Below, one piece after another: positions 20,077 through 28,339 of a stretch of DNA of 32,378 nt; the first letter of the stretch is position 1, and the number at the start of each line of letters is the position of its first letter. This DNA comes from Geosiphon pyriformis. Its lineage: Eukaryota > Glomeromycota > Glomeromycetes > Archaeosporales > Geosiphonaceae. The stretch lies in assembly GCA_016748015.1 (NCBI GenBank), contig JAAOMT010000239.1, positions 649,968 to 682,345 on the forward strand. Direction: 5' to 3'. The position numbers were made by a program, and so were the translations under genes. Below the pieces are notes generated by a model, which worked only from the letters and a program-made list of their open reading frames with translations, was not told where the DNA came from and made no database searches.

Positions 20077-20765
20077 TTGGTGCTCTCCCACGGAAACAAC
20101 ACAGCAAAAAACAACTTCAAAGTGGCGACCACACCAGACACAACAACTCTAAAGTATTACCAGTCAATTTACACCCACTGCAAGCAAAGATTCAACATTC
20201 CAGACGGAATTGAAGTTGTCAAGAAATCAGTATACCAATACATTGAAAACCGCATCAACAATTATCTTTTTGGAAATTACAATATCTCAGAAGTTAGAAG
20301 CAACTTTTACAATAATTTAGCACACTATTCACAGTTGGGAACTGAAGACCTTAACAGTGAAATACTTGCCACTTACTTTCATGAACTTAATTTTAACATT
20401 ATCAAATACTGTGAAGAAACATATCCAGTGCAGTCTCAATACACTATTGATTTTGAATTGGAAACAGAAACAAGCAACAAAGACAAAAAACAAATTGAAG
20501 CAATACTCAAGAACCACCCCAAATACTCCAACACTACCAAAAACAACTGCCAAACATTTACAAACACCTGAACAAGGAACCAGTTCAAAATTTCCACTTA
20601 CTATCACATCTTTTCCAGCTTCACTTGCACAATCACAAACACCTAATTCACCCTTGAATCGATTTGCAAGACCAGAAGATTTTACATCACTCAAAAGTCC
20701 CACCAGACAACAAGAATCCTTTCAAACTAGTTCTAATCTCCTTGATTTTCTAGCTGAAAATCAAA
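20077..20765 (+). pseudogene. gag: N-terminal Gag region of element C
   Basis: The frame opens after a TAA at 20071-20073, passes through the primer-binding site and runs to 20571 with no ATG in 164 codons. Key segments: FKVATTPDTTTLKYYQS, RFNIPDGIEVVKKSVYQYI, ENRINNYLFG, FYNNLAHYSQLG and IIKYCEETYPVQ. After 20450 the reading moves to a second frame (20357-20803; FPASLAQSQTPNSPLNRF, NLLDFLAENQNEH) and then to the main Gag frame in an A-run at about 20793-20801. The last two shifts may be homopolymer errors or slippage. Similar blocks occur in A and B. Confidence 0.6.
20078..20095 (+). promoter_or_regulatory. Primer-binding site of element C
   Basis: TGGTGCTCTCCCACGG, two bases after the 5' LTR. 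The first ten bases equal those of A and the following bases differ, so it may pair with a different isoacceptor or has decayed. Confidence 0.8.
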
Positions 20766-22080
20766 ATGAACACTCTAAGACAGCAGCAAACAAAAAAAAA
20801 TGACTCTGAAATAACTGAAGAAGAATCAATAGACAGTAAAAATGAAGAAAACGAAATGACAACATACATTGTAAAAATCCCTGAATTCAATGGAGAAGAT
20901 ATTGAGACCAGTCCCCAAGAATGGCTCGACCAAGTTACTAAAGCTGGAGATGCAAATGGATGGAATGCTGTCAGAATGTTAAGAACAATTCCCTACTTTC
21001 TCAAAGAAACAGCAGGAGAATGGTTTGAAAACTTGGCTGCCCCATTCAATGATTGAAACACTTTTAAAGCAGCTTTCCTTAAACAGTTTACCAACAATAA
21101 TACTTCTATCACCCTTCGCAATCGTTTTCGAAATATCAAACAAAAACTCTCTGAATTTGTTATGACTTATATTGGGAAATTCAACAAACTTTTCAGACAA
21201 ATTCGCCAACTTGAAACAAACAATTATTATTCTAATGCTCAAATCTTGGATCAATTTATTGCTGGTCTAAAAGATAAACTAATTAAAAAGGTTTGCCCAC
21301 ATGCGCCAGAAGATTTAAACTCTGCCATACAGCATGTGAAAAGATATGAAATGGCCATGGAAAAGACCAATCGCACAAAACTTATAAATTTGGCAATTGG
21401 AGAAACCAGCTCAGCAGCTAAGGAAAAAATTAACCAACTCACAAAGAAGGTTGAAAACTATTTCACCAATCAACAACAACAGCAACCCCAAAGATATCAA
21501 CCACCCCAAAAACGAAATCAAAATAACTTTGCACTACTTTCTAATAACCAGCCTCAGAATTGCCATTACTGTGGAATCTCTGGCCACTGGAAAAGAGATT
21601 GCAGAAAGCTACAACGAGACCAACAAAATAGAAGTAATCAATGTTACTCTCCACCACAGCAATCTTATTATCAACTACCATCACCAGCTTACTATCTACC
21701 AAAACTCCAATACCAAAGTAACTATTATCAGTTCGCCCCATAGCCAATCCAACAGCAATACCAACAACCACCCACACAACATTATCAAGTACCTGCTCAA
21801 AGACTGATTACATAAAATCAATTCACACCACAAAACCGATACCATGTAAACAACAATAGAATCAGTTCAAACAACCAATTAGTTCTCTGAAATTCCACTC
21901 AACCAAGACCCAACCACTACCACACTCAACCCAGTTATTTAACAATACCAGAAGAACAGGATTTTCATCATACTGCACCCTCAGAAGGTAGAGCTACAGC
22001 ACAACAACAAAACTCTTCCTATACTCCCACCACAATCCCACCAGCCAGAATCGCTGAAAACACTAACCTTTCAGATATAT
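20766..22080 (+). pseudogene. gag: Gag core and CCHC knuckle of element C
   Basis: Main gag-pol frame. MTTYIVKIPEFNGED, SPQEWLDQVTKAGDANGWN, RMLRTIPYFLKETAGEWFE (Gag core), a TGA at 21054 where Trp is expected, then FVMTYIGKFNKLFRQI, DLNSAIQHVKRYEMAME. The knuckle is CHYCGISGHWKRDC (about 21562-21603) with correct C-X2-C-X4-H-X4-C spacing. A Gln/Tyr/Pro/Asn-rich tail with TAG 21741, TAA near 21810 and TGA near 21886 leads to the protease. ORFs in other frames here are shadows. Confidence 0.87.
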
Positions 22081-22691
22081 TCCCTTTTGAGTTTGAAGCG
22101 AATGAGTCACCATTCCTGCTTAGCAATACAGCCGCCAATGAACAAAAAGCAATCACGGCTATGTACACTAAAGCAGAAGTCAAAGGAAAGACAGTTCACT
22201 TGATTCTAAACAGTGGATTCGCCGGAAGCATTATCACCTACCAGTTAATGCAACAGTTGAAGAGAAATGTCGACCAACCAGCTCAAACAGTAATCATTAC
22301 TGCTGATGGCATGAAAAAGACCCCAGTAGGAGAAATTGACAATTTTTCATTCACTCTTGATGGAATCACCATTCCAGTCAAAGTTCTTGTAATGGATGCA
22401 CCCCAGTACCAAGCTCTTGTTGGAAATGATTGGCTTCAAAAAGCCAATGCTAATCTGAATTGGGAAACACAAGAGTTAACAATCTCTTACCAAGGACAAA
22501 ACGCCCGGGTATCTGCCACTTGTGGTACATTCAACAAACACTCTGAAAAAGCCCCAGCTTTTGAATTTGAACCAGAAGAAGAAAAACCCTTCATTGAAAC
22601 ATTCATGGCTCTTGGATCAATGTTCAACTGGGCCGATGAAACAGAACAAAAACATTTTACCCCACACTCTGAACCCGAAACCTCTAGATGA
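22081..22691 (+). pseudogene. pol: Protease of element C, DSG changed to NSG
   Basis: FPFEFEANESPFLLSN and ITAMYTKAEVKGKTVHLIL are followed by NSGFAGSII, where the catalytic Asp is Asn (GAC to AAC). The fold continues with QTVIITADGMKKTPVGEID, TIPVKVLVMDAPQYQALVG and NDWLQKANANLNWETQEL. The stop at 22689 (TGA) lies where the frame otherwise continues into the Cys-rich domain. Confidence 0.9.
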
Positions 22692-23500
22692 AATATCCCT
22701 TACTCAAAACCCGAACCAAGAAAACAACGCCCCTATATTCTCCTTAAATGTAAGGACTGCCACAAGAAACTATCGTCAATGGAAGCCTGCATTTTACCTG
22801 AAGAAGAATATGAATATCATACTTGTTATTACTGCAAGGCTTACCACAGAGAATGATGGGGCCATCTAATAAAAAGAAGCGAAAAATGGGACAACACTCC
22901 TTGTTTGACTTGTGGAGATATGCTACCGGAAGAATATAATTGGATTGATGTAGTAATGAGAGGAGGAGTCTGCGATCAGATCTGCCAATATGCTTTATCA
23001 ATTTCAGAAAAAGTAAAAAGAGGAACACCCTTTAATGCAGCATACAACAGTGCTTTTAACAAACTTTATCACTACCCCCATGATGCTGAGATAATTTTCG
23101 ACCTAGCAATAGCATTAATTAATGGAGCTACCAAAGAAGATATCCATCAAATGAAGGAAGCAGAATACATTGAATACACTATGGAATTAGCTGAATTCGA
23201 TTACGAAGATAAAATAGAAGTCTACCACCAAATTGCAAGTCATACCTACCTAATCCAAGAAGCTCAAATTCAACAATTAAAGCAAATGAACATTAGGCTA
23301 TGTGAAGAATGCATTATGCCTTGTAATAAACCGTGGTGTCCTGAATGCTACGCTCTTAGTATCCCTTTGTCCAGTGAAAATGATGAGAACAAAATTGAAT
23401 TTGGAGAACTTGAAGCAATGGAAGAAATTGAAACAACACTCATTTACCTTATCGAAAATCAGTCTGCCTTACAACTTAAATACTTCAACAACAACGAACA
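22692..23500 (+). pseudogene. pol: Cys-rich domain between protease and dUTPase, element C
   Basis: Same frame as the protease and dUTPase. Order: LLKCKDCHKKLSSMEAC, YEYHTCYYCKAYHRE, TGA 22854, WGHLIKRSEKWDNTPCLTC, GDMLPEE, GVCDQICQYALSISEK, a helical part with FNAAYNSAFNKLYHYPHD and ALINGATKEDIHQMKEAEYI, then IRLCEECIMPCNKPWCPEC. Two sets of CxxC pairs enclose about 120 residues. A and B have homologues. Zinc binding is likely; RNA or DNA binding is a guess. The open segment from 22905 contains this domain and the dUTPase without interruption. Confidence 0.72.
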
Positions 23501-24131
23501 AAGAATAAAACTCGAAAAAGCACACAAAATTGATGCTAGATATAACCTAAGATATCCAGGCAAAGATATTCTTGTTCTCAAACCCAAATCTCTCACAAAA
23601 ATCAACCTCAAAATTGCATTCAAAATCCCACCAAGAGCAATGGTTCAAATTGCCTTCCAGTCCTCTCTGGCAAGCAAAGAAATCAATGTCAAAGGAGGAA
23701 TAATTGATGTTGGATATACTGGAGACATTACAGTGATGCTTCAAAATGAAACTGACAAACCATTCAAGATCAAACATGCTGAAAAAATTGTCCAAGCTAT
23801 TTACCTACCCCTAATCAACATTTCAGGTTTGCAACTAGTCAATCAAAGAGAACAATTAGGAAAAAGCAATAGAAGAACCCAAGGTTTTGGTTCAACTGGA
23901 CGATTCACAGTTCTAGTTAATATAGCTCTTAACACACAAAACAAATTCCACCAGATTCTCAGACTTCTACAACCAATTACCATTTCACCCTTTGGAGAAC
24001 ATCTGGAAATCTACATCTGTCCAAAGCCAATAACCACACAACAAATTTTTGAGTCCAATGAACAAGTCTGCTTAGAACATAATATTTCAATCTCAAACAT
24101 TTATATTCCAAAAGAAACAAAGAAAGTCTGA
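23501..24131 (+). pseudogene. pol: dUTPase domain of element C
   Basis: Motif 1 KIDARYNLRYPG (usual AGFDL altered to ARYNL by two G-to-A type changes), motif 2 AFQSSLASKEINVKGG, motif 3 GGIIDVGYTGDITVML with the catalytic Asp intact, motif 4 AEKIVQAIYLPL, motif 5 TQGFGSTGR intact. It continues TISPFGEHLEIYICPKPIT to a TGA at 24129, after which the same frame goes on towards RT. Activity is doubtful because of motif 1, yet the fold is clear. It would lower dUTP near the particle during reverse transcription. Confidence 0.9.
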
Positions 24132-25201
24132 GTTACTTTTTACAACCCCAATAATTACTCCATAATTTTATTAAATAATTTAGAAATTGGAGTTATTTAC
24201 AGTAATATATTTCAACAAGAATTATCCCAAACAGTTCCTGATTTCTCTGAAATTATTGGACATTTACTACCAAAAATCAACCCAAATCCCAGCTCCGAAA
24301 ACTACCATGTTGTCATGAAAAAACTATCTCGAATCAACATGGGACAACTTGAACCACAACAACAGATCCAGCTCAAAGAGCTAATTGCAGAATTTGCCGA
24401 TATCTTTGCTAAAAACAACAATAACTTAGAAAGAACCAATTTGGTCCAACACCAAATTTATACAGGAGATGCCAAACCAAAAAGACAACAAGCATATCGA
24501 GTTGCTCCAGAAAGCCACCAATTCATCCGAAAAGAAGTACAACAAATGCTTAACAATGGGCTTATCCAACTCTTCATGAGTCCTTGGGCTTTACCTGTAG
24601 TGCTAGTTAAAAAAAAAATGGAAAGATCTGATTTTGTGTTGACTATTGACAACTCAACAGTGTTACAATTGGAGATGCCTACTCCCTTCTCCAGATTGAT
24701 GACATGTTAGATGCCCTTGGAAAATCCAAATACTTTTCAACACTAGATTTAGAAAGCAGTTACTGGCAAGTTGTTATGGATCCCAAAGACTGTTCCAAAA
24801 CAGCATTCACCACTCAAGGAGGAAATTATGAGTTCAATGTAATGCCTTTTGGATTATGCAATGCACCAGCAACATTTCAAAGACTCATGGATGTTGTTTA
24901 CAAAGGCCTTCTTTGGAAATCAGTAGTAGTTTATCTTGATGACACTGATGTTTATTCACCATTTTTTGAGTTATATTTAGTTCATCTGCGAGAAGTTTTT
25001 CAACGATTACGAAAAGCAGAATTGAAACTGAACATTGAGAAATGCTACTTTGGAAAAACAAGTTTAGCTTTTCTTGGTTACATTGTTAGCAAAGATGGAA
25101 TTAAACCAGACCCCAGAAAAATCAGTACTGTCAAGAACTTCAAGACTCCACAAAATACTACAGAATTAAGAGGATTTATTGGATTAGCATCCTATTACTG
25201 A
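24132..25201 (+). pseudogene. pol: Reverse transcriptase of element C, YLDD intact, one frameshift
   Basis: After MGQLEPQQQIQLKELI and YTGDAKPKRQQAYRVAP the fingers read LFMSPWALPVVLVKKK. In the ten-A run 24609-24618 the frame changes: the ORF's tail to 24710 is spurious, while the correct reading is in the frame continuing KNGK, with two TGA codons at Arg positions before LNSV. Then LDALGKSKYFSTLDLESSYW, KTAFTTQGGNYEFNVMPFGL, the catalytic box YLDDTDV, FLGYIVSKDGIKPDP and LRGFIGLASYY, ending at TGA 25199. Length is normal for a Ty3/gypsy RT. Confidence 0.92.
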
Positions 25202-25741
25202 AAATTCATCAAAGGATTCTCAGAAATTGCAAAATCCCTCAACCAGCTCATTACTAAAAATGTCGAATACAAATGAACAGAAGAACATCAAAATGCCTTC
25301 AAGATACTTAAGAAAAAACTTACAACAGCTCCAATTATCGCCTACTCAGATTTCAGCAACCAATTCCAGTTAGCAACCAACGCCTCTTATACTGCCTTTG
25401 GTGCCATTCTATCACAGTTAGATGACAATGAAAATGAACGAGTAATCACTTATGCTAGTAGAACATTAAAGCCAGCTGAAAAAAACTACCCCACAACAGA
25501 ATTAGAAACCACAGCAGTAATCTGGGCCCTACATCACTTCAACCTTTACCTCAGACCCAAAAAATTTGATATTATTACTGATAATATTGGACTTAAATAG
25601 CTTCAGAACAAAAACACCCAGCTGAACACAAAACAAATCCAATGGACAGAATTTTTAGCTAACTACCGATACATTATACATCACAAACCAGGAAAACTTC
25701 ACACCAACGTTGATTGTCTCTCAAGAATGAGACAAGATTAG
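25202..25741 (+). pseudogene. pol: RNase H of element C
   Basis: Same frame as the second half of RT. KFIKGFSEIAKSLNQL, TGA where Trp is expected before TEEHQNAF, then LATNASYTAFGAILSQL (first Asp of the active site now Asn), TTELETTAVIWALHHF (Glu present), IITDNIGLK followed by TAG where Trp is expected, and HTNVDCLSRMRQD. It closes with TAG at 25739-25741. The integrase frame (+1) opens at 25731, so the two overlap by about 11 bases. Confidence 0.85.
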
Positions 25742-26759
25742 AAAACAAAACCAATACCCATTTGAATTAACAGCATCAAAACAACAAACAATAAACCCCG
25801 AAAACTACAACAATCTTAAACAATATCTGGAGACATTAACAATCCCAACAAATTGGTCTCCAGACAAAAAACATCAGTTACAACAACAAGCCAAACAATA
25901 CTTTTTACACAACAATATTATTTATTATCAAAACTTCAGAAACCCAGACAGTCCACTCAGATTAATATAAGAACATAAAAAAGAAACTATTTTATACAAC
26001 ATGTACTCAGACCCTTCATCAGCACATCTAGGAAAAGACAGCACCACCCAAAGAACACTAGAATATTACTTTTGGCCTCAAATGAGAAAAAACATTCATG
26101 AATACGTTCAATCTTGTGATAGTTGTCAAAGAAGAGAAGAAACCCACTCTACAAAACCTTTAAATCTAATCAAAGTTGGACAGCCTTTTGACCGAGTTGG
26201 TATCAATTTAGTCAGACTACTGCCTATTACAAACCAAGGAAACTGTTATATTGCAGTAGCTGTAAATTATCTCACCAAATGGCCTGAAGCCAGAGCCATT
26301 CAGCAAGCAGATGTGAAATCAATAACAAATTTCATCTACAAAAACATTATTTGTAGACATGGATGCCCAATTAAACTTTTATTCGATCAAGGAACACATT
26401 TTGTGAACAATCTAATTCAAAAAATTTGTGAACAATTCAATGTCAAGAGACCTTTATCTTCACCCTACCATTCACAAACAAACGGACTTGTGGAACATTT
26501 TAACAGAACATTGTGTGAGTCATTGGCCAAAGTTTCAACCAATTTTGAGCAAGAATGGGATATTTTTATTCCATCAGTGTTATTAGCATACAGAACACTA
26601 AAACAAGATACCACAAAACACATACTATTTAACTTAGTCTATGGAAAAACAGCAACCTTACCAATTAATTTTACTGTAGAACCATATCTAGTGCAATCAA
26701 TCAACAAAGAAAACTTTCAGGAAACACTTCAATGAAGAGCCTACACTCTTCTTAGCACA
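25742..26759 (+). pseudogene. pol: Linker and integrase core of element C, 3' part deleted
   Basis: Frame +1 to RNase H. Linker NYNNLKQYLETLTIPTNWSP, TAA near 25970, then NMYSDPSSAHLG (Tyr for the first His of the zinc site) and CDSCQRREE. Core: Asp to Asn in VGINLVRLLPIT, Asp intact in LLFDQGTHF, Glu intact in GLVEHFNRTL. After NKENFQETLQ a TGA (Arg expected) is followed by RAYTLLSTLEE, and there the integrase stops being recognisable: the C-terminal domain present in A and D is gone and the sequence joins the extra ORF in frame. Confidence 0.9.
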
Positions 26760-27182
26760 TTGGAAGAAAACTACAACTATACTTCAATATATAGATATTT
26801 CTACATTGGAAAAACACTTTATGAACAAAAACGGGAGCTTACAGCAGAAAACCTTACAAAAAAAGCTATTTGGAAACAACTCCACAATGAATTCAAAACA
26901 ACAGCTGGACCTACAAACAGTCATTATAAACTAAGGGCTGCTCTTAGACTTTATGACCTATTCCACATCTGTGAAAACGTACTACAAAACCCAATTTTTC
27001 AACTTTTGAAGATTCAATACATTGGAAAGCTCACAGAACTGAAATTTCAACAATTTTCAGACCAAATTTCTTCAATAATTTTGGATTATTATCTGGAAAT
27101 GACAAACAATACTTGGACTTCGACGGAGCTCAGTCTTGAAGAGAAAGTTATGTTACCAGACAAAATTAGAGATATTATTTAG
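26760..27182 (+). pseudogene. C-terminal part of the extra ORF in element C, fused to integrase
   Basis: About 140 codons homologous to the extra ORF of D: YTSIYRYFYIGKTLYEQK, NEFKTTAGPTNSHYKLRAAL, RLYDLFHICENVLQNP, IQYIGKLTELKFQQFSDQ and TWTSTELSLEEKVMLPDK. The sequence before it has been deleted relative to D (about 800 bp; D equivalent about 16204-17003), joining it in frame to the integrase core. The stop (27180-27182) lies 32 bases inside the 3' LTR and the polypurine tract is part of the coding sequence. Function unknown. Charged and mostly soluble in character. Confidence 0.7.
27138..27147 (+). promoter_or_regulatory. Polypurine tract of element C
   Basis: GAAGAGAAAG, three bases before the 3' LTR at 27151; the usual primer for plus-strand DNA synthesis. 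D has GAAGAGGAGA at the same place (about 17368-17377). Confidence 0.75.
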
Positions 27183-28138
27183 CATGAAATTATCTTATAA
27201 TTCCTATTATTAATTAGCATATATTATCGTTTCAAATGATCACTTATTACATTAGCAAAAATGTCCGAAATTATTATTTAATTAATAACTCAAATTGTAC
27301 ACAACACAAATGTAACCTAATTGCGATGATCAATCATGTAATACTCCGAACTATGTAACATTCAAAAGTTTGCCAAAATTTGTAGAAATTTGCCAAAATA
27401 ATTGATAGTTTACTGAAATATCTAATAGTTCGCAGAAATAACTTGTAGTTCACTGAAATATATCTTTAATTCAGCGAAATTGTAGAAAATAGCAAAGTTC
27501 AAGTTCATAGAATAGTGTTATGACAAGTTGTATAAAAAAAGAGCTTCTCTCTTCGAGAAAATGTATCTTACTTTATATTTATTACTTAGAACCATTCCTA
27601 TACACACAAAAAGAAATAAAATATCAAATAATTCGAAAAACCAATTTTTTTAAAATATTGCACTTGAAAAATCTCCAAAAAAAAAACCCAACTAACATTT
27701 TGAAATTGATTAGCTACCAATTTCAGTAAACTGTTAGTGACTTCAGGCCTGGATAGAAAAATGTTTCTCTTGACAAAATTCTATTTCTTTTACATTTCAT
27801 TATTTTTCTTTTCTTTTCTTATTACAATCATTCGGGTAGCCTATAGACAAGATTCCTGTAGAAGAGTTGACTTTCACAGCAAAATAACTACACATTTTTA
27901 GTGAGCTTCCAGACAAGCAATTCCTGGGAAAAAGTTGATGTTTACTACAACATAACTACATAAAACAACTGGCATGGAATTGGCTATTTCACTCATAAGC
28001 CCAGCAAGTTCAAATTATAGGAGATAATTTGAAGATAAATTCAGTTACTGGAGGTCCAACTACTTTCTGGAAACGTGAATTCACAGCAAACAGGCATCAA
28101 CAACATTCAAGAAAGGAGACCAAAAACCTCCGGTAACA
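27151..28138 (+). repeat. 3' LTR of element C, 988 bp
   Basis: Partner of 19088-20075 with the same ends, TGTTAC and GTAACA, U3 repeats at about 27370-27485 and TATAAAAA at 27531. Followed directly by the CCAG duplication at 28139. The ORF at 27520-27729 overlaps R/U5 and is not a gene. Confidence 0.95.
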
Positions 28139-28275
28139 CCAGCAATTCAAATTATAAGAGATAATTTAAAGATAAATTCAGTTACTGGAGATCCAACTGC
28201 TTCCTGGAAACGTGAATTTACAGCAAATCAACATTAATAACATTCAAGAAAAGAGACCAAAAATCTTTGGTAACA
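28139..28275 (+). repeat. 3' LTR of element D, piece 3 of 3
   Basis: CCAGCAATTC... to ...GGTAACA, aligning with the last ~137 bp of the C LTR (about 19942-20075). It is the end of the D LTR, displaced by element C. D's own flanking sequence begins at 28276. Confidence 0.92.
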
Positions 28276-28339
28276 ATATCTAATAAAATTTCAATTAGAA
28301 AAGTTTTTTTTATTATAAAAACAGCTAAACAAAATGTCT

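Larger units (their letters stand above)
19088..28138 (+). mobile_element. Element C: full-length Ty3/gypsy element with dUTPase
   Basis: Complete plus-strand element of 9051 bp: LTRs 19088-20075 and 27151-28138 (988 bp each), primer-binding site at 20078, gag-pol, polypurine tract GAAGAGAAAG (27138-27147), and a perfect 4-bp duplication CCAG at 19084-19087 and 28139-28142. Gag, protease, Cys-rich domain, dUTPase and the start of RT share one frame, interrupted by stops at 21054, 21741, about 21810, about 21886, 22689, 22854 and 24129. A homopolymer indel (24609-24618) and a shift at the RNase H/integrase boundary follow. About 800 bp joining integrase to the extra ORF are deleted. It sits inside the LTR of D, so it is younger than D. 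Confidence 0.95.
14599..28275 (+). mobile_element. Element D: older Ty3/gypsy element, interrupted by later insertions
   Basis: Plus-strand relic of the C family. Visible parts: last segment of RT plus RNase H (14602-15165), linker and integrase (15166-16586), an extra ORF (16758-17400), and the 3' LTR, which is split into 17381-18174, 19052-19087 and 28139-28275. Removing the solo LTR, element C and the two 4-bp duplications leaves an LTR of about 959 bp, close to the 988 bp of C, with TGTTAC and GTAACA ends. The 5' portion is missing to the left of 14599. Stops and indels are denser than in C, in agreement with greater age. Confidence 0.85.

Noticed and set aside
20329-20703. Minus-strand ORF of 124 codons
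   Set aside because: Antisense shadow of the C Gag; no domain and poor composition.
20357-20803. Independent 148-codon gene
   Set aside because: Its second half is Gag N-terminal sequence displaced by a frameshift; its first half is antiframe to the Gag ORF.
1078-26759. Alternative genetic code in which TAA/TAG/TGA encode amino acids
   Set aside because: All three stops occur at Trp, Gln and Arg positions, beside missense losses of catalytic residues and frameshifts, which indicates decay; the intact ORF segments use normal codons.
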